64,000 nt of DNA from Lepeophtheirus salmonis (Eukaryota > Arthropoda > Copepoda > Siphonostomatoida > Caligidae): the NCBI RefSeq assembly GCF_016086655.4, contig NC_052136.2:18742831-18806830 (forward strand), written 5' to 3'. Of this stretch, positions 35,629 through 46,821 are shown piece after piece; position 1 is the first letter of the stretch; the number at the start of each line of letters is the position of its first letter. The notes beneath the pieces are model-generated. The model was given only the letters and a program-made list of their open reading frames with translations, searched no databases and was not told the DNA's origin. The position numbers and the translations under genes were made by a program.

Positions 35629-36302
35629 TTAAAATTCGATTTCTCTATTGTGAGCACCACGGACAAGTTTACAGAAGTCCAATCGCTGAACCCAATTTAT
35701 ACTACTAATTCCAATAAATTGACAAATATTGCAACAATGTTGTGTTTGATATTTTCTCTGAGCTCTTTTAACGTTGCTGGCTTATAGGCGTAGACCAATA
35801 ACTTCACGTACTACCAAATAAGATCATATAAAGGCGTTAAATCGTACGATTGAGGCGGCCAATCAACTAATATTTCTCGAAATAACACGCTCACCAAATT
35901 TGCTCTGCAATAAATTGATGGGAATGTTTACTGTGTTACAAGTAGCACCGTTTTGTTGAAACATACATTTGCATAGTCCATACCTTTCAATTGGAGCCAT
36001 AAAAAATATGTTCCATTTACATTAATGGGGCAATTATTATTATCAACGAAAAAATATGGCCAATGATCTCTCCAGGATGATTTCCACACCAAAAATATTT
36101 TTTTTTGGGATGAAATTGCGTCTAGTGAAGTACTTGTGGATTGTTGCTTGGTCAATAACGCATATTTGGATTATTAATAAAGCTATGAAGTGAAAAATGA
36201 GCTCAATCAATGAAAATGATTTTGCGGTTGAATGATTGAACAGTAGTTTTGATAATAAATTTGAATAATTTGCAATATCTGATCATGTGTATATTGCTGC
36301 AT
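35629..36302 (-). pseudogene. Tc1/mariner-type transposase, N-terminus fused to catalytic core
   Basis: The minus strand starts MQQYTHDQILQIIQIYYQNY at 36302, a transposase N-terminus. Within about 25 codons it passes into the catalytic domain: FNRKIIFID, a stop where the glutamate should be, then AHFSL. Next come TQFHPKKNIFGVEIIL, NVNGT with LWLQLKGMDYANV, VDWPPQSYDLTPL, VKLLVYAYKPATLKELR and NWVQRLDFCKLVRGAHNREI before the stop at 35629. Order and motifs match an insect and crustacean Tc1/mariner group whose core ends in a WPPRSCDLTPLD motif. Both helix-turn-helix domains are largely deleted. The region of the second aspartate reads NKTVLLVTQ and has lost it. Multiple stops and frame changes. 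Confidence 0.82.
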
Positions 36303-36452
36303 GATAAGATTGATAAAAATGAAGTATCTAAATGTCAATGGAAGAAAAGAAATATGGTGTCGGTTTTTCACTAATGTTAAAAAAATTAAAGTGTCCCTAA
36401 TGAAACCCCCTTTACAATGATTATTTCACGAGATATATCATTTTCTTTTTTT

Positions 36453-36735
36453 TTAAATATAACTTTTTATAAAAAAATGTGTATTGAAAAGAAGGTTCCG
36501 TGATATAATAAAAATAACTTCCGCAATCAATGAGTATACAACAGAAGGATAGAACAATAAGTTCAATAAATACCATTCTATAGCACCAGATCTACTGTAC
36601 AACCTCATCGGTGGATTTAATACATAGAGATAATAGAGCAACAGTACATTTACCCCCTCAACAATGGCATTACCCCTAATCATTTAAACCCCGAGCCATC
36701 TACCACTCAAACCCTTGACCTGCAATCCTTTTTTA
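36453..36735 (-). repeat. Inverted copy of the 37410-37925 repeat
   Basis: Minus-strand reading GTGGTAGATGGCTCGGGGTT, then AAATGATTAGGGGTA, matches GGTAGATGGCTCAGTGAG, AAATG..GGGGG in the tandem units at 37410-37925. The 76-codon frame over it is not supported as a gene. Confidence 0.55.
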
Positions 36736-37409
36736 TTTTTGAAAAGTACAGTTAGTCAATGATAGAGGGCCAAAGTTATAAATGAATGTTATGGCTCTTT
36801 GGAGCATTTGTTTGGCAATTCAACTTTCAAGTTCGAATTGGAAAGTAATTATGACTTCTAAATATCATCAAAATTTAATACTAAAATAAAAACGTTTTTC
36901 AATTTGAAATCGATATCCTGATTGTTTCATCATAGGCATGAGCTTAAATAAATTTTCTGCTGAATCCCATCACAAAAATTGAGTTTTAGTATTTAGTCAT
37001 TTAATTCAATTTATTAGAAGATATTATCTGATAACTTCTTAAATACGATGAAATAGAGTCATGAATATTAAAAATAAATATTTAAGTAGTCTAATTATAT
37101 ATAATTTTTAGTATACTTATCATTTAAAAATTACAAAAGTCAAAATCATCCCAAATCTTCTCAAGTATTATCAACGACATATTCGTAATGGAAGGTTTCA
37201 AAATGCTGACATTGATCCATATCATTCATATCTCATATTTGATGAGATATATCAAAACTTTATATTACGATTATTAAAAGAATCAGATAATGTAAAGAGC
37301 CCCTAAGAAGTGTTGAGGACTAGGAAACTTCTTTTACTCTTCGTAGCAGGAGTTGGACCGAAGATTTACCAGATCTCAAACGAAACAATAAATAACTATA
37401 ATTATAAAA

Positions 37410-37925
37410 TTTAAATAAATAGCAGTGACAAGTGATGACTTCAAGAGAAGCCCGATACATCACTAATCAGTAAATTAAAGTAATTACGTTTAAAAGTTTT
37501 AAAAGATTGAATGTTTAGTTTTATGTTTGCTATTTATTGTAATATAGGTGAAATGCATGCTGGGAGAGGGGGGGCTGGTAGATGGCTCAGTGAGTGAAAT
37601 GTTGGGGGTTACTTTTTTTGTGTAAATGACGGGGGTAGTTGTCCGGAGGGGTAAGAAGACTAGAACTAGTTTAAATAAATAGTGTTGACAAGTGAATGCG
37701 TTAATTGAAGTCCAATAAATAACTAATACCTACGTCATTAAGTTAAATTAATTATTAGGTTTATATGGTTGTTAAAAGATTGAATATTTGATCGCCTGGT
37801 TACTATTTATTGTTATAGGAGGTAGTTGGCTCAAGGAGTTAAATGTTAGAGTGTAAAAAGGGAGGGGTATTTGCTTGGGTGTAGTCGTTCAGGGGGTAGG
37901 AGTCCAAGAACTAGATAAAACACAA
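37410..37925 (+). repeat. ~260 bp tandem duplication, diverged
   Basis: Two units (about 37410-37670 and 37671-37925) each open with TTTAAATAAATAG..TGACAAGTG. They continue through AAAAGATTGAAT and CTATTTATTGT.ATA, and end in a purine-rich GAGGGG segment. They have diverged clearly in the middle. Confidence 0.75.
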
Positions 37926-38398
37926 ATTGTTGATGCTGAGGAATAGCAAGGGAAATTTTCTGACGTCGTAACGGCAGACGAGGGATAAATTATATATAGT
38001 TTACCAAAACAATTGAACATATATTATATATTTCCCCCTATAATTAAGTTCCAACAATTTTATAGTAATATAATAGCCGTTGCAAAAATACAGTTTTTAT
38101 GACAAATAATGAGACCTTTCAATATATTAATGATAATGTCTTGGATTCATCACCTGAATTAAACCATATGTTCACACTAATAAAACATATTTCAAAATTT
38201 TATGTAGCCATAAAATGATATCATTTAGGAAAGCATGAAAGTGAGAGGATTCAAGGGACCAAGTTCAGGGCATACATTTAAAAATAAATAATTATGATTT
38301 TATAATAAATATCTGAAATGAGATTTTCGGAAAATTTTAGGACTCAAGTATTAATATTCTAATAAAAAAAACTAAAATAATTCATTTGTACAATAATA

Positions 38399-39784
38399 TT
38401 ATTTATCATTAGTCATTTCATACATGAGACATACATCATTAAATGTATCAAACATGGAATGGCTCTTTGGGTATATAACATCCATTGCTGTCTTAGTTTC
38501 TAACAATAAGCTAGGTAACGATTTTAATTCATTCTTAGAAATAAGTACAACCATAAGATTTATCAAATATTGAGGCATTAATATATCACAGGCGTAGACG
38601 TACTTCTTACAAGCCAAAAGAATTTTTTCATGCAAAATTTGTATTTGTATTATAGTAAGTTCTAATATAAAAATTCATACAGGATATCAAATCTAATAGC
38701 ATCAATTTCGGGTCTCTACAAAATATAAAAGGAAAAACTGTTGTAATAACGTAGCATTTGATGGCAATATATGAAAACTACATAATGAAAGGGATGAAAA
38801 TACTTCAACACTTCTTTAAATAACAGGCAAGCTTTCGCATTGACTTCTTCCAAAATCCAAATTTATTTTATTTGATAATATTTAAACAAATCAACCTCAT
38901 AGGATAAAATTAAATACTTTTAAATATTTTAAGTTCTATCATAATTTTACCTTGTTACAGCTCGTGCATTTAATTCCATCCACTAAATTTTGCCATTCGG
39001 GACAGCATGGACTATTTAATTTCAACTTTTCAAGATTCAATGGATCTTCAGTACATTTTCCGCAGTTACAATCAAAAAATATTTATTTTTTAGCAACATT
39101 TGCCTCTTAAACCGTGGCTTAGTGGTATCTATATAACCTACTCTTCCATCCTCGAAATTAGGAATCTCAAACAGAGCTTTAACAACTAATGTACGACCAA
39201 TAAACATATAGAGTGCATTTGTTCTACATGAGTGATCTATGGAAGAAAAATGATAAAAATGTTCTGAAGTTTAACAACTTTCCATTTAGTATAGAAGCGG
39301 AATTTATTGATATTTTTGTAAATATATCAGGTACTTCAGATTCATTCGTTTCCAATACTCCACCAAGCTTATTTCTAATCATTGTTAAACACACAAAAAA
39401 CATTTTGTTAAGCTCTGGATCCATCAGAACATTTTCCTTGTGAGACATTAGGTGAACAAATCTTCTTGAACACCCTTTGGGCAAAGAAACTAAATTTTTC
39501 GAAATTTAGTGAAATTATATTTTTTGCACTTAAGTAAATATTTGTTAAAATTTTCAGTTTTCTTAAAGCAAAGTTATTTGAGGCTGTTTTGAATCTAACA
39601 TTTTCAAGAAATTTACATTCGTGTTTATGAGTTTCCATCCAAGAAGATTTTTGACATTGTCTTCCATAATAATATATTACACAACATCTCGAAATTTTTG
39701 CTTGTACACTTGAAAATGTTCGATGTTCCTCTTTAAAGGCAAATGAGAAGGGATAAAAATTCAAGATTTCGTCCCCTTTTTATA
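38399..39784 (-). pseudogene. SET and MYND domain (SMYD-type) methyltransferase-like locus
   Basis: SMYD proteins transfer methyl groups to lysines of histones and other proteins. On the minus strand the motif order fits: GDEILNFYPF (SET start, about 39775), YYYGRQCQKSSWMETHKHEC (MYND finger, about 39625-39685), LMSHKENVLMDPELNK, VPDIFTKISINSASILNG (SET-I), DHSCRTNALYMFIGRTLVVK (the catalytic HSC motif, about 39235), EIPNFEDGRVGYIDTTKP, then a post-SET cysteine cluster DCNCGKCTEDPL, CCPEWQ and CTSCNK. After a GTAAAA donor at 38950 a TPR-like tail follows at 38399-38661. Disruptions include at least three frame changes, two of them beside T runs (39246-39250 and 39076-39081). The first CxxC pair of the MYND finger is gone, one finger cysteine is tyrosine, and the splice phase does not fit simply. 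It is probably a pseudogene; indel errors in the assembly could explain part of it. Confidence 0.75.
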
Positions 39785-40473
39785 CACCATGATCCTAAGT
39801 CCTTCGATCTTCTTTTTATTGGATCAAATAATATTAATGTTCTATACTATTCTATAAAGAGCTATTAATTATTACAAATAATTAAATTATTATTTAGTAG
39901 GCTTGCTGCTTTGTGGATATTCTCTATTTCTTGAATAATTGTAACCAAAGATGTGAAAAAGCAATTATAAAAGAGGAAGGGTTTTTGCAGTTGTTACTAG
40001 TTATGTTAAAAACGTTGTAGAGGACGTGCTAAACTAACTCAGATTAAGAAGAATAAATTTTTATGTAATGAAAATAATAAATAATATTTATTTTAGTCAC
40101 GGATATTCGTTTATATTTTCGAAGTGGTACTTTCAATCCATTTTTAGACTTAATGATAATAAGCTATAACTATCATCCATCACCTGATAAAATTTCACGA
40201 AGCTAGCACTAACCAAATTTGAGAAATGTTAATATATTTGTTATTTTTTTTACTATCATAGCAATAGTAATTTTTATAGGTCCAATTAATTATAATATTT
40301 GGGAGATTACTTTTTCTTTGTAAATATATTATGTAGTTTAATGTATGTGCTTCAAATTATGTTAATTAATTATTATTAGTATACAAAGGAAGGCATTGAT
40401 CATTTAGTCCCTCAACAGATTTGTCAACCAATGAAAAGGACAAATTTGAAACAATTTACATAATTGAAAAACA

Positions 40474-41176
40474 TTAAATCCCTTCACAAAAGCTGAAGCT
40501 TGTCTCTGAGAAAACAATCACTATAAATGAGTTTAGAACAAAACATGGACAATTATTGTATTTGGAAAATCTTAAAAAGACTTATTTTAAAGAAAATGGT
40601 TAGAAATCCCAGATCCTTGTCAAATTTGTCTAAAATAATTAGGATGACAATGGAGTGTTTTGCAATGTAGGCATAGTTATTGTGTGGAATATATTCGAAC
40701 ATTGATTGATGAATATTCCTCTGTAAATCGTCGATCCCTGCAGTGCCTCATGTGTAGAAGTATGAATTTTCATGCGAAAATATCATATGTCAATACAGTA
40801 AAGGAGGAATCCTCCGAATTTAATGATATCGATGAAAAAGCTTTTGGATATATTAGGGGTAGCTTATCCACAAAGATCGAATCCATTGTTAATACCCTTT
40901 TTGTCACTCAAAAGAATGATTTGGATACCAAGACTCATTTTTCGTCCTGCCCAGGAGCTACAAGCAATTGGCCGTGGTCATCGTATTGGACAAACTAAAA
41001 CAACCGTTGTTCATCGCTTCCTCATACGCAGTACTGTTGAGGAACGGATGCATACAATATTAAGTTCCTATCAACGGAATGAAGCTAAGCAGGGAAGCCA
41101 TTCTACAGAGGAAAATTTGATTACCATAAAGGATCTTAAAAATATTTTTAATGATGATTGTGAGGATGTAAACTAA
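40474..41176 (+). pseudogene. SHPRH-like ubiquitin ligase/SNF2 fragment
   Basis: SHPRH is a nuclear SNF2 ATPase with a RING finger that ubiquitinates PCNA after DNA damage. Here the plus strand shows in order: KTITINEFRTKHGQLLYLEN (the segment before the RING); CQIC, two stops, LQCRHSYCVEYIRTL and CLMC (RING C3HC4 ligands, 40610-40760); STKIESIVNTLFV (start of helicase C); then, after a jump of frame near 40940, RPAQELQAIGRGHRIGQTKT (motif VI), VVHRFLIRSTVEERMH and a C-terminal IKDLKNIF before the TAA at 41174. The helicase motifs IV and V between are missing, although the downstream arginines are kept. No introns are visible within the piece. It has no start, an early frame break and a truncated domain. 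It could be a partial retrocopy or a remnant of a tandem duplicate; the intact gene is not in the window. Confidence 0.85.
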
Positions 41177-41179
41177 TCA

Positions 41180-41890
41180 ATTAGTTATTATTAATTGAGT
41201 ACAATTTTTTTATCAGTATTATTTATAAAATTAAAATTAAATCATTTTTATTTTTAAGGTATTATTTGATTTCCAAGAATAAATCAAATGAATTATAAAT
41301 AATTCTATTGACGAATAATCGGTTATATTTTCGAAGTTGTAATTTTGTGTAAATATTTATGCTGTTTTTTAATTTTAAATATATTTCATAATAAGGAGTT
41401 AAATCCTCTTTGCTGATGAAATTGGATTCATGTTTACTAAGTCTATTTCTCTATTTTAGGAATAGGAGGTCCTAAATAAGGAGTAATGTATGTATGATCC
41501 TGAGATTGTGGAGATCTCTTTTAACCTGAAATTTGAAATAAAAAAAGTTGCTTGAGATTTCCTTAATTATTAAATTTTCTTAGCATCAGTATTGTTCTCC
41601 CGAATGAAAATTGGTTGTTGGAGTTTTTGGTGAGCCTTGGAACTTTAGGTTTTAGATGTTTAAACAATGTTGGAATGGCTTGAGAGTTGGAATTCCTTAT
41701 TTCTTCAAAATGTTTAGAGCTTAATCGAGAATTATACTATGGTTTCCAAAGATTTCATTTCATTTTTAGGACCCATTGCCTTCCGAGGAATTTGTCCCTT
41801 GGAAATGAAAAAAAGTGTCATCCCCTAGCTCAAGAACGATTCCTGTAATCCACGGCGCAAAACAAGAGGGCATATTTAAGGTATTTCAAC
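41180..41890. other. Intergenic DNA without recognised features
   Basis: No gene or repeat recognised between the SHPRH-like fragment and the mariner copy. Confidence 0.4.
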
Positions 41891-41896
41891 AAAATA

Positions 41897-43169
41897 CAGG
41901 GTGTCCACGATAAATTGGAACTACTTTAAACTTCATCCAGATCCATAATGCGGATATTCGGGGTTAAACCATACTAATATAAAAGGTTGCGTGAACAATA
42001 CACTATAACTTTCACCACAATTGTTTTGACAACAAACAATAGACATCATGGAACAAGCAAGGAGAGACGCCATCCTCGAATTGGCTCGCGCGGGACACAA
42101 GTCCTCTGCTATCTACAAGCTTCTTAACTACCCCAAGACCACGGTGTACCGGATCTTCAATGCCTGGAAGGTTGAGGGGAAGGTCTGCCGCAAGGCCCAC
42201 AGCAGGAGAAATGACCGAATTCGCACTCCCCGCTTCCTTGAAGGCCTCCGGAAGTCCATCAAGGCTTCGCCAGGGACTTCCTTGTCCAGGTTAGCCAAGA
42301 ACCGTGGAGTGAGCAAGCAGCTGGTCTCCAAGGCTGTGAATGAGGACCTCGGGTACAGGTAATACCGAATTGCCAAAAAACTCATCCTCACGGCATCCAT
42401 GAAGGCCGCCAGGCTCACCAACGGTAAGCGTCTCCTCAATGACCTGAAGAGCCATGGAGGAAAAATCATCTTCTTATTCGACGAGAAGAACTGAAGTGTC
42501 GGCAGAAGCTACAACGTCCAGAATGATAGGTGGCTTGCCAAGGAGAGAGAAGAGGTCCCTGCGATCTTCACCACAAAGTTCCCGGCCTCCGTGATACCCT
42601 GGGTGTCATTTGCAGCACTGGTGAGGTGATGCCTCCTTTCTTCTTCAATCCCAAGGAAAGGGTTAACGCGATAAGGTACACCGAAGTCATGGGGAGTTCG
42701 TCATTCCCAGGATGAAGGATACGGCCGCTGGGAGGGAGTTAATATTCCAACAAGACTCAGCGCCTGCACACATCGCCATGTGGACCACTAACCTCTTCAA
42801 CTCCCACGACATCACTTTCTGGGATCGCAACACCTGGCCTTCCAACTCACCCGACCTCAATCCGTGTAATTACAACTGTTAGGGAAGTTGGAGAGGGAGG
42901 TGTGCAAGGTCAGCCACAAGAGCATCGCGGCCCTGAAGGGCTCCATTACGAGGGATTGGAATGCTGTCGATTCCGCGGAAGTCATCAGGGCATGCAAATC
43001 CTTTAGGGGCAGGATGGAGAAGATGGTGGCTGTTGAGGGAGGACATGTTGAATAAATTTATTGTTTAATATCATTTCTAACTTTTTCATATTAACAAATA
43101 CACTTCAAATTCCATTTTTATCAAGCAGGTTGAATTTTAAGATAGTTCCAATTTATCGTGGACACCCTG
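41897..43169 (+). mobile_element. mariner-like element, copy B, complete ends
   Basis: 1273 bp. The left end CAGGGTGTCCACGATAAATT and the right end, on the minus strand CAGGGTGTCCACGATAAATT, are perfect inverted repeats over their first 28 bases. TA on both sides (41895-41896 and 43170-43171) is the mariner target duplication. The enclosed transposase is the same family as copy A at 1463-2674, on the opposite strand. Confidence 0.97.
42048..43055 (+). pseudogene. mariner transposase, copy B, frame-broken
   Basis: Same protein as copy A. It starts MEQARRDAILELARAGHKSS, holds the helix-turn-helix to RNRGVSKQLVSKAVNEDLG-type residues, and reaches a stop at 42360. Beyond it the frame resumes with ASMKAARLTNGKRLLNDLKS and the first catalytic motif FLFDEKN, after which TGG has become TGA. 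One-base losses near 42597 and 42690, relative to copy A, put the following VICSTGEVMPPFFFNPKERV and the second-aspartate motif QQDSAPAH in other frames. The third aspartate codon reads asparagine (NPCNYN). It ends VAVEGGHVE-stop at 43055. The ends are intact but the enzyme is dead, so any mobility would need a transposase supplied from elsewhere. Confidence 0.93.
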
Positions 43170-43424
43170 TATAGATCGCTTTTGTAGAGTTCTTCACCTA
43201 AAATATAGTATTAAATTTTGAATGTTTTTGGCCGTGACTCAAACACATGAGGAAGTCACCCATCGTCAAAGCAGATAGCCCGGTGACGTAACTCTACTTA
43301 AAGGGCTCTGCTTTATCTGGGAGTGTGCTCCCTACATGAATTTATTTTTTTATTTACGAAAACTGTCATCAATATATTTTTTATTCTCAATAAGCCATCA
43401 CGAGATCAATGGAGTCCAAAAGTA

Positions 43425-43540
43425 AATCAGTGCTGTCAAAGATTTAGGAAGAACTTATGGGAAAGGATATCTTGCCTTAGACGAGACTACAAGTAGATCA
43501 GAACATTACTTATTTCCCAGTAGACCCGGAGCCTGAGGAC
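43425..43540 (+). pseudogene. hAT-type transposase-like fragment with LDETT motif
   Basis: Plus-strand reading RTYGKGYLALDETTSRSEHY aligns with KTYGK and DYLLVLDETTTHDRN in the larger remnant at 44520-44860. The first acidic residue of the hAT catalytic core sits in a DETTD-type motif. Only about 35 codons are recognisable. Confidence 0.55.
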
Positions 43541-44519
43541 TCGGACTTGACCAAAACACTGAAAAGGTGAACTCAAATACAGCTCTGAATATTGGATCAT
43601 ATGGATCTTTACTATTTTATTTAATTATTTTTACTATTTAGAATGAGTAATTAATAATTATTTATGGAATATGAAGATGATTTATAGTGAAGATACAAAA
43701 TAATTAATGAGAATTGTGAGTATAGGTAGATACGAATATCTTATTATAAATATATCCCAATATTGGGCTTCTTATATTGATTGTACTATGTAGGTTTTAT
43801 TGATGGTTACCTAGACAAAAATGTGTAGCGGCCTCATTCATCATTACAAATTGAAGTTATGCGTACAAATTTATTTATAAGAAAGGTTTCATCCATAATA
43901 TTGAGACTGAATTGAAGTAATCTATTGTTTTCAATCACCAAAATTAAGAAATAAAGTTTTTACTTCAGAGATATGAGCTTTGGTATTTTTTGAAGTAATT
44001 AGGACAGAGCGTTGTTATTAGGCTTAGACCATGAGCGAGAAAAGTCATTGGCAAATGTTAACTATAAAGTTCTGTCCATTTTTTAGCTTTATTTTGTCAT
44101 TAAAATTAACATATTTAGGCTTATCCGATTTAGATCAAATATGTGCTGTTTTATTTGATAACTTTTGTCCATTTGAAGGTAATTTCTTTTTCAAAAACTC
44201 GAGGATCCCCATTATTTTATTGATATTTTCGATGATTGGCCTGCCTGCCAGAGCGATCCTTTTGAATTCGATACTGTATTGCGTCTATAAACAACCCAAC
44301 TTTTTTTTTGGGGGGGCCACCTGCTCCACCTTTCACCTCGTTTGTAGTGATACTGATGAATGTTTCGAATTAAGCCTTTTTTGATGCAATGCATTAAACG
44401 GGAGATATAGCTCACTATAGACATCTAGCGAAAAATACTCAGAACTTTTTACTTTACGTAATATAATACGCTACACCATTGATCATGAAAACTTTTAGTT
44501 TCTCACCCCAGAAATCGGT

Positions 44520-44860
44520 GCCTAAAACGTTGTTGAGACTTTTCACTTCAATACATAACCTTTTTCTATCATCAGTCTTCTTAACATCTTCAAAATTTAT
44601 TAAATAAGGGCAGCCTATCAGCATTGCGGTCATGGGTCGTAGTTTCGTCTAATACAAGAAGATAATCATTTCCCATATGTTTTTTCTTCATCTTTGACGA
44701 CAATACCTAATTCTTGGGCTCCTTTGACTTTGTAACGACGTAGTGAGAAGAAATGGCTTGGCCAGAATAAAGCTCCATTAATTTTATAAAATTTAGATGA
44801 CTATCAGTATGGAGTGGGACGTTGCAGGAGACATAGATCTTGTTCATATCCGATATAAAA
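44520..44860 (-). pseudogene. hAT/CGGBP1-like transposase remnant
   Basis: The minus strand reads KIYVSCNVPLHTDSHLNFIK, LMELYSGQAIS, later KDEEKTYGK and, in another frame, DYLLVLDETTTHDRNADRLP. SCNIPL followed by a FMEKYTG-type block and then an LDETTD motif is the known order in hAT transposases and the CGGBP1-like zinc-finger proteins derived from them. Frame changes and stops are frequent. The same SCN / ME.Y.G arrangement appears at 59075-59480. Confidence 0.65.
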
Positions 44861-44869
44861 TTTATATAT

Positions 44870-45650
44870 AACAATTGTGTAATAGTTATATTTATTTGAT
44901 CGTGTTCATGTATAATATTTCATTTAAAACAATTCATAAGAAAAATAAGTAATATTGGCATTGTAGGTACAAAGAGTCTTAGAATAAATACATTTTAAAA
45001 AATTAAGCCACCAATTATATACGCATTATATTTTATACAAATGGAAATATTTTTTTATTTTATCTTAATATAAGGAAGACTACAATCAATATAATATTTA
45101 ACTTTTATTTTTAAATTAAACATAATTTTAATTTAATTTTTAATCAAATTTCCGTAGTATGACTCACAATTATATGTACATTTAAACAAATCGGGTTGTC
45201 TTTTTTTTTGGGTCTTGAGGATAACGATGGAATTATTTTTTGACCTCCTTGATAATATTGAATTCGATTTTTTGCACTAACAATTTTATTATTAAGAAGG
45301 TAATATGATTTAAATATTTAGAGGACATGGCAGTTAAATATTGTAATATCAAGGATCCGTATCGTCGACTCTTCCCATCTTTATTGAGAGCTTTACTATT
45401 TTAGTATACAAATGATTCAGGACTGGAGCCTTTTCCTCAAATTTGATAAGTCATTCAAACTTATTAAAAACGGAATACGATAAGTAATTAATATGGTAAC
45501 TATTCTTGGCTATACAGCAATGGTTGGGAAGTCGTTGAACTAAGACTAAAGGCTTAGGATCGACTTTCAAGTAATTTTTTGTCAATGTTTTTAATAGATA
45601 CAGAGTGGATTTTGTGTTTACTTTCTTTTCAATCCTCTTAGGGCTTCTCA
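44870..45650. other. Intergenic DNA without recognised features
   Basis: AT-rich. No gene or element recognised. The 66-codon minus frame at 45451 is not supported. Confidence 0.4.
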
Positions 45651-45654
45651 CAGC

Positions 45655-45780
45655 TTATGAAATCAAACATCATGACAACTAAACAGCTCTTCTCCAACAC
45701 ATTCTTCAAATTGTCAGGGTTAATCTTCGGTTTCTTTTTTTAGCATACCCGTGGATTGCATTATCTTTGTCTCTCGTAGT
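45655..45780 (+). repeat. ~350 bp dispersed repeat, copy 3 of 4 (partial)
   Basis: Carries GAAATC..CATCATGACAACTAA, ACATTCTTCAAATTGTCAGG and CGGTTTCTTTTTTTAGCATA, matching the 3' half of the units at 6645, 8385 and 54480. Confidence 0.65.
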
Positions 45781-46175
45781 GGTGTAACTAAAAAGACCAT
45801 ATATTTTTTTCTTATCTCTAACTTAGATTCATCTAATGTAATTTAAAAGAAGTCAACGTTTCGGAGAGGATTATCTATTATTCTTTAGAATAAACCAGAA
45901 AAATAAACTATTAATTAAAGCCATATTTCATAGTATCTTAATCGTAATTATGCTCTAAATTTTTTTTATTTTAAACTAAAAATACATAGCAAAAATCATC
46001 TATGAGGGGTATTTATATTCTAAATTGTTTGAACGAGATTACACGAGTCCTGAACATAATTAGCATAGATAGTTTTTCTTTAATTTTTATTTCAAACATC
46101 TTGTCTTCTCTTTCCTTTAAAGTAGTAACCAAGGTATATATAATCACGTATGAGTTATGTATATAAATATACATT

Positions 46176-46640
46176 AGAGCAGTGTTTCTCAAACTTTTTC
46201 AGTTAGGGCACCTTAAAAAAGTGCTTTAAAGGCTGTAAGATACTGTAATATATGATCTTAAATTACATTGCATTGCCTTAATGAAAATGTTAAATTTAAA
46301 CAAGGCAGTAATGAACAGTGAATGAGAGGAACTGTAAATAATAATAAATTTAACCATAAAAAAACATGTTTACAATGGGCTTTAAAAAACTTGGTTGACT
46401 TCTCAAGTGATAAAACAACACAAAAACCCCACCTCAAAACTAGGAGAACTCAAATGAAGTGCATTCATCTCCCAGTGACTTATGTCCATTTCTTGTGAGC
46501 CTCTTCTTTTCAGAAAACTATTCATGATGATATTGCTTGTTCCTTGCTCTTTTTGAAATCAAATGTATTTTCGCGGTTAAAGGATAAAACAATAGTATTT
46601 GCACTACAGTCACAGTGACCCAGGTGGGTTATGGAGTTTG
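46176..46640. mobile_element. hAT-type end, CAGTGTTTCTCAAAC
   Basis: CAGTGTTTCTCAAACTTTTT with following GGGCACCTT has the form of common hAT miniature elements. I found no matching right end within 1 kb, so the end given is a guess. Confidence 0.35.
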
Positions 46641-46821
46641 GACATGCTACGTTATTGGCTATGGGTACTTGAAATAGATTTGTACTGTTAATTATATGTA
46701 TTTATTTATCTCATATGAATTGTATCCTTTGATATTTAAAACGAATGTATTTCTGTTTTTATTCAAATACATTTCTATATAGAATGTCAGATTTTTTAAA
46801 GATTAGATGTCAAACTACGTT

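Noticed and set aside
39105..39130. GTGGCTTAGTGGTAT, similar to a tRNA A box
   Set aside because: It lies inside the SMYD coding trace, and no acceptor stem, anticodon arm or B box can be built around it.
44031..44424. Overlapping 117- and 70-codon frames on opposite strands
   Set aside because: No family similarity held up. A weak resemblance to a transposase hinge on the minus strand was not convincing.
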